DNA of 6,308 bases. Source: Planctomycetaceae bacterium. GTDB taxonomy: Bacteria > Planctomycetota > Planctomycetia > Pirellulales > Thermoguttaceae. Positions 1 to 5,888 of this stretch are shown piece after piece. The position numbers and the translations under genes were made by a program. Each line of letters starts with the position of its first letter. Positions within the stretch are counted from its first letter, which is position 1. Under the pieces are notes generated by a model. It did no database searches. It saw only the letters and a list, made by a program, of their open reading frames with translations, and was not told the DNA's origin. The stretch lies in assembly GCA_031266315.1 (NCBI GenBank), contig JAISBG010000644.1, positions 1-6,308 on the forward strand, read 5' to 3'.

Positions 1-995
1 ATCCGCTTGGAATGAAACCGCTTTGTTATGCGGTGGAAGGGTCGTTGTTTGCTGCTGCCAGTGAAAGTGTGGCACTTTTCAATCTTGGTTTTGATACAAA
101 AAATATTAAAAATGTCGAACCGGGTCAGGTCATTCTTGTCAACGAAAAAGGAATCCGGCTGAGACGTTTTGCGGAACGAAAACAACCGGCTCATTGTTTT
201 TTCGAATGGATTTATTTTGCCAATGTTGCCAGCACTTTAGACGGTAAAAGTGTTTATCTGGCACGAAAAAATCTTGGTGCGGAATTAGCGCGACAGGAAC
301 GAAATAATCACGATGTTGTGATTGATCAGGACACGATTGTGGTGCCGGTTCCCGACACGAGCAAAGCCGCTGCGGATTCGATGGCGTTTGAACTGGGAAT
401 TCCGAGTCGCGAAGGACTAATTCGTAACCGTTACAGCGGACGAACTTTCATTGAAGGCGGAGAACACCGTTGGAAAAAAGCGGAAACAAAATACACTCCG
501 TTACGGGAAGTGTTGGAGGGGAAAAAAATCTTTCTTGTAGAAGATTCCATTGTCCGCAGTACAACGATGCGGGTTTTATTGCAACGGATTCGGGAGTTGG
601 GACATGTCAAGGAAATTCATGTTCGTGCGGCGTGTCCGCCGATTATCGGACCGTGTTTTTACGGTGTTGACATGTCCACTTACGGCGAACTTTTCGTTCC
701 GCAATACATGGACGGTGCGCCGTTGGAAGAGTGGGAAGTAACACGCGAAATTGAAAACCGAATGGCGGCGGATCTTGGGGCGGACACGTTACGTTATTTG
801 CCGATTGATTCTGTGGCGAAAGCGATTGACTTACCGGAAGCCGAACTTTGCCGTGCCTGTATTACCGGAAAATACCCAACTCTGTGGGGCAAAAAACTTT
901 CCGCAGAGGCGTTCGATGAATACCAAAACGACCCCGCAAGACTCGAAGGACAAACCTTTGACGGAAAAAGATTGTGCCTCATCGGAGGAAGTTGA
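1..995 (+). CDS. purF: Amidophosphoribosyltransferase (PurF), 5'-truncated by the window
   Basis: PurF makes 5-phosphoribosylamine from PRPP and glutamine, the first committed step of purine synthesis in the cytoplasm. The first visible ATG (base 12) is not the start: the frame is open to the window edge and reads PLGMKPL, the DPxGxRPL segment that links the glutaminase and transferase domains, so the N-terminal Ntn-amidotransferase domain lies outside. Numbering from that internal Met, the PRPP-binding motif [14 protein letters not shown] is at 173-186, [11 protein letters not shown] at 111-121 and RNRYSGRTF at 138-146. Four cysteines, C62 (HCFFEWIYF), C215 (GPCFYGVD) and C280/C283 ([11 protein letters not shown]), match the four [4Fe-4S] ligands of Bacillus-type PurF, so an oxygen-sensitive iron-sulfur enzyme is expected. 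The PRPP loop has Ser where RGTT is usual. The family is about 470-500 residues and the C-terminus appears complete. No terminator follows; the stop abuts a repeat block. Confidence 0.96.
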   Translation, partial: PLGMKPLCYAVEGSLFAAASESVALFNLGFDTKNIKNVEPGQVILVNEKGIRLRRFAERKQPAHCFFEWIYFANVASTLDGKSVYLARKNLGAELARQERNNHDVVIDQDTIVVPVPDTSKAAADSMAFELGIPSREGLIRNRYSGRTFIEGGEHRWKKAETKYTPLREVLEGKKIFLVEDSIVRSTTMRVLLQRIRELGHVKEIHVRAACPPIIGPCFYGVDMSTYGELFVPQYMDGAPLEEWEVTREIENRMAADLGADTLRYLPIDSVAKAIDLPEAELCRACITGKYPTLWGKKLSAEAFDEYQNDPARLEGQTFDGKRLCLIGGS

Positions 996-1245
996 AAATA
1001 GTGAATAGTTAATAATGAATAGTAAATAGTTGGGGACGCAAGCGGAATTTTCATTCAAAATAGGCAACCTAAGGTGGACGATCCCTTCGCTATTTGCTAA
1101 AAGGGTCGCGCCGGTTGGTTTGTTATTGACTCCAAAACGGAAGGCAATCAATTTGCCATCGTTAATCTAATTCATTGTCGGCGAGTACGCCGACGCAACC
1201 TTTTAGCAAAAGGTTGCCCACCTTATATTTTGTTATTCACTATTT
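996..1245. repeat. Composite palindromic intergenic element, MITE-like
   Basis: This 250-bp non-coding block begins directly after the purF TGA. It is bounded by a 12-bp perfect inverted repeat, AAATAGTGAATA (996-1007) and its complement (1234-1245). Inside are further inverted pairs: TAAGGTGG (1070-1077 with 1218-1225) and TTTGCTAAAAGG (1093-1104 with 1199-1210). The right half has two back-to-back perfect hairpins: GTCGGCG/CGCCGAC (1177-1183, 1188-1194, 4-nt loop) and GCAACCTTTT/AAAAGGTTGC (1195-1204, 1208-1217, 3-nt loop). No transposase or convincing ORF is present, and no target-site duplication was found. It may be a decayed MITE or a structured transcript end for purF. The mobile origin is inference; the repeats are seen directly. 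Confidence 0.55.
997..1031 (+). repeat. Five degenerate copies of a 7-bp tandem repeat
   Basis: The left edge of the palindromic block reads as heptamers AATAGTG, AATAGTT, AATAATG, AATAGTA, AATAGTT. About two more units occur in the opposite orientation at 1234-1247. Heptameric short tandem repeats are known from intergenic DNA of several bacterial groups. Here they supply the terminal inverted repeat of the larger block. Confidence 0.6.
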
Positions 1246-1277
1246 ACTAAAACAATCCTCCTGTCCAAAGTCGGTTC

Positions 1278-2072
1278 ATGTCAAATATTTTGAAAAAAAC
1301 AATTTATTATTTATTGTGTTCTATTTTTTTCTTTATTATTACGGTGGGCGTTGTTTTCGGGGAATTTTCGTTTCTTGAACGGGAACGGCTTGAAATGATT
1401 GCCGATGATTCGCCTTTGGCGCGGGCAGAGGATAAACCGGCGTGGGATTATCTGTTTGGAATACTTCGGAAATATTCAGAAACGGAAATCAACAAAGCGG
1501 AATATGACACGGTTGGTTTCACCGAATTGAACCGTCAACCAGTGGAATATCGCGGAAAATTGGTACGAATTACGGGACGTCTTGTCCGTTGCGAATGGAT
1601 TCCGCAACATCGAGAACCGGAACCGTTTGATGAAGAATTGCCGGACAATGAAAAAACATCAAAAAAGAAATCGAACGGTTTTTATGAATCTTGGATTCTT
1701 GTTCGGGACAAAAAGAATATTCCGATTTCTGTTTGTTCGCTCGCAATTCCTGAACAATTTCCGGTAGGCGACGGATTAAACGAGCATGTTTCTGTTACGG
1801 GTTTTTTCTATAAACGCCGTCTTTTTTTATCTTCCGACAACGAAGAATTAACAACACCAACCATTTTGGCAAAAACATTACGCTGGATTCCTGCAACAAC
1901 CGAAGAACCAAAACCGGTTTCGGTGTTGCAAGTTATTCGTAACAACACATTCGTTGCTTTTGCTTTTTTGTTATTTCTATGGATTGGGTTCCGTATTTTC
2001 AGCCGATATTTACGGCGGTCAAACCGAAAACCAATTCAGATCAAATTTTCCGGTTCACTGCCAAAAAATTAG
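1278..2072 (+). CDS. Bitopic membrane protein with an OB-like core, function unknown
   Basis: I do not recognise a named family. The 264-residue product has an N-terminal hydrophobic segment (residues 8-28, signal anchor or signal peptide), a soluble region of about 190 residues, and a second hydrophobic helix (225-245) followed by a basic tail (RYLRRSNRKP). The soluble part contains EYRGKLVRITGRLVR (90-104), a strand-turn-strand pattern typical of OB-like folds, then ESWILVRD (137-144) and HVSVTGFFYKRRLF (170-183). The order 'RGKLVxxxGxL ... ESWxLVxD ... VxVTGFFYKR' resembles, from memory, an uncharacterised planctomycetal membrane family. Between its strands lies an acidic-then-lysine-rich insert (113-132). 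The start is chosen because the hydrophobic signal follows at once; no Shine-Dalgarno is visible. Transcription of the gene may start inside the repeat block upstream. It converges on the DUF1559 gene. Confidence 0.8.
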   Translation: MSNILKKTIYYLLCSIFFFIITVGVVFGEFSFLERERLEMIADDSPLARAEDKPAWDYLFGILRKYSETEINKAEYDTVGFTELNRQPVEYRGKLVRITGRLVRCEWIPQHREPEPFDEELPDNEKTSKKKSNGFYESWILVRDKKNIPISVCSLAIPEQFPVGDGLNEHVSVTGFFYKRRLFLSSDNEELTTPTILAKTLRWIPATTEEPKPVSVLQVIRNNTFVAFAFLLFLWIGFRIFSRYLRRSNRKPIQIKFSGSLPKN

Positions 2073-2111
2073 AGTGTTGCGTGGTTAAGGGTTTATCCGC
2101 CGCATTGCGGT

Positions 2112-2153
2112 AAATTAGTTTTGACGTTCTAAGACGTAGGAAAAAACTAATTT
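2112..2153. terminator. A/T-rich hairpin between convergent genes, possible bidirectional terminator
   Basis: An 11-bp perfect inverted repeat, AAATTAGTTTT (2112-2122) and AAAACTAATTT (2143-2153), encloses a 20-nt loop. It lies 39 bp past the stop of the upstream + strand gene and 85 bp past the stop of the minus-strand DUF1559 gene, where a shared terminator is expected. The stem is A/T-rich, and the following T run is short on the + strand (TTTT at 2151-2154), so termination strength is doubtful. A small CCGC-ATT-GCGG hairpin (2100-2110) sits next to it. It could instead be a short palindromic repeat like others in this window. Confidence 0.4.
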
Positions 2154-2238
2154 TCACATCTGATTTTACCGTATTATATTGTGTTAGGGTTGTATAACAA
2201 TCACCGTCCGACAAATAGTTACATTAAAAATTACCCGA

Positions 2239-3577
2239 TCAATCTGGAAATGTAACGGTAGCCCCGTCATCAACAGTTGCCAATGGAGTCAGTAATTTGC
2301 TGGGGTGAGCGGTGTTGGCAATAGATTTGACGGCTCCATCGCCGAACACAAAATTACAAACTCCCGGATGCCAACTCCCGAATTGGGCTTGACCAAAAGA
2401 GGAATTTTCTGTTCGGGCGATTTCCTTTGTAAAACGTAACGGACGCTCTCCTCTATTGTAGTGAAAAGTTACGCGCGCGGCGGCAGTACGATGTTCTCCG
2501 ATAGTTAAATAGGTACAATCACCGGTAACATAATAGCCCAATCCATCGTTGTTACAAATTCCAAGATTATCAGGATGAATATACTTTTCACCAAGAAGAA
2601 ACTGATTACTTGTTCCATCAATAATTCGCGCTAACGAGTCACGAACTTGATAACGCTTACAAGTATCCGTACCAACAGTAGTATCCAAGTTGTTTGCAAC
2701 ACGAAACGGACCATGTTGAGCTTCTGGACCAGCGTGAGTTCCTGCTGTTACAGGTAATGTTACATTAGCTTGATGCGGATTAGTATTCCAAAACCAGTAT
2801 TCATATTCCGGTGCTGAAAATACCATGGCATAATCTCCTTGCGGACCAAGAAAATTACCTTCGTTTGTTCCTGAACTTGGCCATGTTGCCGGAATGGGAG
2901 TTGTTACAGATCCGCCGCTTCGCCGTGTCGGACAACGGTATGTTGTTACAAAACCAAACGCTTTTGTCCATTCAGGATTGGCGGTGTCGGATGCTTTCCA
3001 CGCCCAAGGCGACATCGTTAATGGGCGTGAAGCCGGAGAAATGGTAATTGGATTTGCTAAGGCTTCGTACAAAGCGGCTTGTTCGATAAACGGATAAATC
3101 AACCCGAACATCGAAACTCCATCGAAATGATCAGTGTTGTCACAATTTCCTCCACTGTTTCGCCACGCATTTTTATTTGCATTTCCAACAGTTGATGGCG
3201 GCAAGCCGCCAATCGTATCGTGGAAATTGTGAACCGCCAAACCAACTTGTTTGAGATGGTTGACACACTGCGAACGTCTTGCCGCTTCCCGCGCGGCTTG
3301 AACGGCAGGCAACAGAAGTGCGATTAACACCCCGATAATCGCAATCACCACAAGAAGTTCGACAAGAGTAAAGCCGAACGGTGAAGAACGAATGAGTTGT
3401 AAGAATTTTGCGGAAAAATATTGAGAAAGACAACACTCACTGCTCTCATTTCTTAACTTTCCTCTACATACTGCCCCCCCCCCCCTGACTTCCCCATTTT
3501 AACATTTGGTGTTTCGCCGAATTTTTTACCAAACAGTTCTGTGAATTTTCCGAAGCGGTTTCAATAAAGTTTTTCAT
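2239..3577 (-). CDS. DUF1559 prepilin-like protein (H-X9-DG), frame broken at a G12 tract
   Basis: DUF1559 proteins carry a type IV prepilin-like N-terminus and are thought to be exported pseudopilin or surface proteins; their exact role is unknown. The frame read from 3381 gives [17 protein letters not shown], with cleavage expected between G and F and Glu at +5. It is followed by [33 protein letters not shown], abbreviated here by its key AAREAARR and NHLKQ blocks. Near the C-terminus H and DG are separated by exactly nine residues (2357-2344), the H-X9-DG motif. The GTG at 3349-3351 lies inside the helix and cannot be the real start. The frame is open upstream to 3498 but has no ATG, GTG or TTG before the helix. 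The likely start is ATG 3577 (MKNFIETA), with AAGGA 8 nt upstream and a promoter beyond. That start is out of frame by one base at the G12 run (3474-3485); 11 or 14 G would give one continuous 445- or 446-residue ORF. An ATT start at 3393 is a weaker alternative. Confidence 0.82.
3464..3577 (-). CDS. 37-codon leader ORF ending just after the G12 tract
   Basis: As the sequence stands, ATG 3577 opens a short frame, [13 protein letters not shown] onward, that runs through the G tract as QGGGGSM and stops at TAG (3464-3466). It has the best translation signals in this region: AAGGA at 3586-3590, 8 nt from the ATG, with a further in-frame ATG at 3583. It resembles no family I know. I read it as the detached 5' end of the DUF1559 gene, because removing one G (or adding two) fuses it to the FTLVELL frame without a stop. 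Alternatively it is a short leader peptide upstream of an independently started gene. Confidence 0.5.
   Translation of the reverse strand: MKNFIETASENSQNCLVKNSAKHQMLKWGSQGGGGSM
3474..3485 (-). repeat. Homopolymer tract of 12 G on the coding (minus) strand
   Basis: Twelve consecutive C on the + strand read as G12 in the sense of the DUF1559 gene, between its best translation start and its conserved helix. Tracts of this length slip readily during replication and are the classic substrate of phase variation. They are also a classic site of sequencing error. No other homopolymer of this length was seen in the window. Confidence 0.95.
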
Positions 3578-3676
3578 CGTCATGTTCCTTATTTACAAGG
3601 TTTCATTGAAATAATCGCGAAACGTTTGCCACGAAACAATATGGCAATACAACGCAACACGATTGAATTAGATCTT

Positions 3677-3705
3677 ATTTTATGTAAAATAAAATAAGAA
3701 GTCAA
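3677..3705 (-). promoter_or_regulatory. Sigma70-like promoter for the DUF1559 gene, overlapped by a palindrome
   Basis: On the minus strand, TTGACT (3700-3705) and TAAAAT (3677-3682) are separated by exactly 17 bp, close to the TTGACA/TATAAT consensus. Transcription would start near 3670, giving a leader of about 90 nt before ATG 3577. A 10-bp perfect inverted repeat, TCTTATTTTA (3673-3682) with TAAAATAAGA (3690-3699), covers the -10 box and much of the spacer, so a repressor could bind there. It could also act as a weak terminator for the topoisomerase gene upstream, which ends at 3788. Confidence 0.55.
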
Positions 3706-3736
3706 GAGAAATCTTTAAATTTTTGAAGAATATCCG

Positions 3737-3788
3737 ATACGACTCTAACGCAGTATGCGTCGAGCATTAATCAAGTTATTAGTCGTAT
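3737..3788 (-). terminator. Inverted repeat at the 3' end of top6A, weak terminator candidate
   Basis: ATACGACT (3737-3744) and AGTCGTAT (3781-3788) form an 8-bp perfect inverted repeat that begins at the top6A stop codon. Inside is a smaller ACGC/GCGT stem (3748-3751, 3757-3760). On the minus strand an A/T-rich stretch follows further down (3715-3725), but no proper U-run abuts the stem, so the terminator role is tentative. Confidence 0.3.
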
Positions 3789-4909
3789 TAGTCAAGAAAA
3801 TTTCCTTCTTTGAGACGTTGAGGAACATATTGTTCGGTAACAAAACTGATGTCCCGATTGGTTAACGCTTCAACTTCAAGTTTGAAACCGTTGGTGAGCA
3901 TCGTTTCGATTTCTTTTTGCCAAGCCTTTTTCTTAACAAACCACGGATATTCCGCAATCTGTTTGGCACGTTTGCGGTCTTGATCGTTTAGAGAAATTTT
4001 CACACTATCAGAAAGTTGGCATCGAGCAAAATCAATACTGCGTAATCCAAGAAATTTTGCGTCGGGAATTGCCATTCGTTGCGATTCAAACGCCAGATTG
4101 ATCGAACCTTGCTTAATCACACTGTAAATGTAATATCCCCACGGGTCATTATCGAGAAGACAATAAACCGGCAACTTCAATTCGTTGTGCAACCGATACA
4201 GCAACCGCCGAACACCACGCGGAGGTTGACCGCCGCCGTGTGTTAAAATACAAAGATGTTTTTTCCAGAATTTATCTTCGTTGAATCGCTGCCAGACAGT
4301 ACCTTTTTCAACATGGAGAATAAATTTAGCGGTACATTTTTTGAACTGAATAATATTCGGCTCGACGATGGACGGAATTCCGTAACCACCGCTTCCCATA
4401 CGGGTACAATCAATTTCGTCACCCTTATCGACAATAGTAATATTGCCAACCATATTTCCTTTATTTTCCGCCGCCAGATGAAGTTCTTCACGAAGCGAAC
4501 TGAGAATAACTTCAATATCTTCAATAACCGTATCACATTCGCCTTGTTCGTTGAACGTTTCCTCTTTGACACCGGCAATCGTGTGTTTCAGCAGATAATA
4601 CAAACCTCTGATACTAGTTGATTTTCCTTGTTCAATGAGTTGTTTTGTCCCGCTGGCGACAAGCATTGTCTGCATAAAACTTTTTGCTTGCGACAGATTA
4701 AAGAGTTGGCGTTGAGAGGTGCGTTTGCCCATTTCGATAATCCGTTTTCGTTCATTAAAACTGACATTCGACAACGCCCGAACCGGAATATCAACCGCCG
4801 GATCCTTTTTCCGTTTTGCCTGTTTCGTTACCAAATCCGCCATATCCGCAAGATTTTTAAGCGTCTGAATATCACGTTTACTCAACTGAACTTCCGTGTT
4901 TTTTGCCAT
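3788..4909 (-). CDS. top6A: DNA topoisomerase VI subunit A (Spo11-like)
   Basis: Subunit A of the type IIB topoisomerase cuts both DNA strands and forms 5' phosphotyrosyl links; it needs the GHKL ATPase subunit B to act as an A2B2 enzyme. The 373-residue length fits the family. The 5Y-CAP motif SIRGLYYLLKH is at 99-109, with Y105 the likely nucleophile by analogy with Spo11. The Toprim metal site is complete: E201 (HVEKGTVWQRF) and D253/D255 (LLDNDPWGYYIY). HGGGQPPRGVRRLLYRLHNE (224-243) between them fits the G-x-P-x-x-x-T/V-R segment of Topo VI A. The N-terminal 40 residues are basic and probably flexible. ATG 4909 is the first Met; the nearest SD-like GGAA is about 13 nt upstream, so the start is only fairly sure. 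No subunit B gene adjoins: a peroxiredoxin lies upstream and the DUF1559 gene downstream, both on the same strand with long gaps. Topo VI is mainly archaeal and plant, and sporadic in bacteria. Confidence 0.93.
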   Translation of the reverse strand: MAKNTEVQLSKRDIQTLKNLADMADLVTKQAKRKKDPAVDIPVRALSNVSFNERKRIIEMGKRTSQRQLFNLSQAKSFMQTMLVASGTKQLIEQGKSTSIRGLYYLLKHTIAGVKEETFNEQGECDTVIEDIEVILSSLREELHLAAENKGNMVGNITIVDKGDEIDCTRMGSGGYGIPSIVEPNIIQFKKCTAKFILHVEKGTVWQRFNEDKFWKKHLCILTHGGGQPPRGVRRLLYRLHNELKLPVYCLLDNDPWGYYIYSVIKQGSINLAFESQRMAIPDAKFLGLRSIDFARCQLSDSVKISLNDQDRKRAKQIAEYPWFVKKKAWQKEIETMLTNGFKLEVEALTNRDISFVTEQYVPQRLKEGNFLD

Positions 4910-4958
4910 CTGATAATTTGTTCCAAAGTTAAAGTGTCATTTTTCGGATTGTTTCGCA

Positions 4959-4980
4959 TTGCCCTTTATGGGCGAAGGAA
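4959..4980. repeat. Short hairpin related to the 115-bp MITE's third hairpin
   Basis: GCCC-TTTAT-GGGC (4961-4973) lies in the leader of top6A. The 22 bases 4959-4980 match 5978-5999, inside the MITE-like element, at 19 positions. It may be a relic of the same repeat family or a commonly recurring hairpin type in this genome. Confidence 0.4.
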
Positions 4981-4989
4981 TAAAGGAAT

Positions 4990-5069
4990 ATTTGTAATAT
5001 TTCAGTGGAATATTCGTATTTTGTTGTACTAAAATAGGAAAATTCCACTGAATAGTTATAGTTACAAAT
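4990..5069. repeat. Long imperfect hairpin between peroxiredoxin and top6A
   Basis: Bases 5001-5022 pair with 5031-5052 with only two mismatches (5012/5041 and 5016/5037) around an 8-nt loop. The core is TTCAGTGGAAT with its complement. An outer pair, ATTTGTAA (4990-4997) with TTACAAAT (5062-5069), extends the structure to 80 bp. It starts 31 bp past the peroxiredoxin stop and lies upstream of top6A, so it could end the first transcript, fold in the leader of the second, or be a small mobile palindrome. No U-run marks it as an ordinary intrinsic terminator. Confidence 0.6.
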
Positions 5070-5084
5070 GTTTTCCGGTGTAAA
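5055..5084 (-). promoter_or_regulatory. Possible sigma70-like promoter for top6A
   Basis: TTTACA (5079-5084) and TATAAC (5055-5060) on the minus strand are 18 bp apart, and each differs from consensus at one position. The leader would be about 140 nt and would contain the whole long hairpin at 5001-5052. Similar boxes are easy to find in A/T-rich DNA, so this is tentative. Confidence 0.3.
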
Positions 5085-5099
5085 GAATAGAACACGAAG

Positions 5100-5687
5100 T
5101 TATTTATATTCTTTTTCAAAGAAGTCACGGCTTTTGGCGGTATTGATACCGGCATTTCCTTCCTGCCAGTTGGCAGGGCAAACTTCGCCGTGTTTTTCGA
5201 AATGGAGCAACGCCTTAATTGTCCGTAATTCTTCTTCGACGTTCCGTCCAATCGGCGGGGCGTTGACGGTTTGATGCATCACGATTCCTTCCTTATTTAT
5301 CAAGAAAATACCGCGAATCGCCATTCCGTCGTCACAGAGAACGTCGTAAGATTTTGCGATTTCCCGTTTGAGGTCGGAAAGGAGAGGGTATTTAATTCCG
5401 CCGAGTCCGCCTTGTTTTCGCGGGGTGTTGACCCAAGCGAGGTGTGTAAATTCGCTGTCAACAGAACACGCGAGAATCTGAACATCCAGTTTTTCAAATT
5501 TCGCAGCCGCTTCGGAAAACGCAATGATTTCTGTTGGGCAGACGAAGGTGAAATCAAGCGGATAGAAAAAGAGCAACACGTACTTTTCGCCACGATAATC
5601 CGAAAGTGAAATTTGTTTAAACGTGGAATTGGGCATTACGGCGGTTGCTTTAAAATCGGGGGCGGGTTTCAATACGAGTACAGACAT
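5100..5687 (-). CDS. Typical 2-Cys peroxiredoxin (AhpC/Prx1 type)
   Basis: This cytoplasmic thiol peroxidase reduces hydrogen peroxide and organic hydroperoxides using a peroxidatic and a resolving cysteine, recycled by AhpF or thioredoxin. The 195-residue product has the full active-site motif PLDFTFVCPTE with C50 (P43, T47), the catalytic arginine at R125 (MAIRGIF), GGLG at 93-96 (the loop linked to overoxidation sensitivity in Prx1 enzymes) and the resolving C170 in GEVCPANW. The C-terminus (DFFEKEYK) lacks a clear YF motif. The start is ATG 5687: AGGAG lies 8 nt upstream, and the protein then begins MSVLVLKPAPDF, as in its family. A TTG six codons earlier is rejected. It is transcribed from its own promoter at 5756-5784. 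No ahpF or thioredoxin reductase gene is in the window. Confidence 0.95.
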   Translation of the reverse strand: MSVLVLKPAPDFKATAVMPNSTFKQISLSDYRGEKYVLLFFYPLDFTFVCPTEIIAFSEAAAKFEKLDVQILACSVDSEFTHLAWVNTPRKQGGLGGIKYPLLSDLKREIAKSYDVLCDDGMAIRGIFLINKEGIVMHQTVNAPPIGRNVEEELRTIKALLHFEKHGEVCPANWQEGNAGINTAKSRDFFEKEYK

Positions 5688-5727
5688 TTTTGTATCTCCT
5701 AACAAAATTTTGGCAAGTGGTGAAAAA

Positions 5728-5745
5728 TAGATAGAACACTATCTA
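5728..5745. promoter_or_regulatory. Palindrome just downstream of the peroxiredoxin promoter, possible operator
   Basis: TAGATAG-AACA-CTATCTA is a 7-bp perfect inverted repeat placed at about +5 to +22 of the predicted transcript. Its core, GAACACTATC (5734-5743), recurs inverted as GATAGTGTTC at 5826-5835, upstream of the -35 box. Paired sites around a promoter suggest a regulator binding both, plausibly redox-responsive given the gene. It does not match a PerR, OxyR or Fur box that I can identify. Confidence 0.4.
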
Positions 5746-5755
5746 AACATTTTTA

Positions 5756-5784
5756 ATTATACTCTCCTCCCTCATTCAAATCAA
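5756..5784 (-). promoter_or_regulatory. Sigma70-like promoter for the peroxiredoxin gene
   Basis: A perfect TATAAT (5756-5761) and a TTGATT -35 box (5779-5784) lie 17 bp apart on the minus strand. Transcription would start near 5749, about 60 nt before the ATG. It is among the best promoter matches in the window. Confidence 0.65.
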
Positions 5785-5888
5785 GTCAGCCCAACTGGAA
5801 AAACAATAGGATTGTTGGTTTTTGTGATAGTGTTCATTGTTCGTCATGTCCCTTACTAAAACGAAAACCGAAATTTAAAGTGTGAAGA
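5785..5888. other. Intergenic stretch without a gene
   Basis: No credible ORF or RNA gene is visible between the peroxiredoxin promoter and the first mobile element. It contains a small AACAAT-AGG-ATTGTT hairpin (5802-5816) and the outer copy of the GATAGTGTTC motif (5826-5835). Together with the repeats that follow, the 620 bases from 5688 to the window end hold no supported coding sequence. Confidence 0.6.

Noticed and set aside
794..1151. Minus-strand ORFs opposite the end of purF
   Set aside because: They overlap conserved purF coding sequence and the repeat block; no start signals or motifs.
1175..1378. 67-codon + strand ORF beginning MSASTPTQPF
   Set aside because: It starts inside the hairpins after purF and overlaps the membrane-protein gene in another frame; no family resemblance.
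3349..3351. GTG as the start of the DUF1559 protein
   Set aside because: It lies in the middle of the conserved [14 protein letters not shown] helix; starting there would remove the prepilin cleavage site and Glu+5, which are encoded just upstream in the same frame.
3414..3449. ATG 3447-3449 with an upstream AGAGGAAAG as the DUF1559 start, needing one extra base in the T5 run at 3414-3418
   Set aside because: It reads [14 protein letters not shown] in the wrong frame. One added T would join it to the helix, so it stays a second possibility. The G12 run is a far more likely slip site, and ATG 3577 has a better-placed RBS and promoter.
4256..5032. Two antisense + strand ORFs of 121 and 134 codons over top6A
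   Set aside because: They are mirrors of a confidently identified gene with intact catalytic motifs, and have no RBS or recognisable domain.
5688..5705. TTG 5705 as the peroxiredoxin start
   Set aside because: The AGGAG ribosome binding site would fall inside the coding sequence, and the extra LGDTK is not part of the family's N-terminus.
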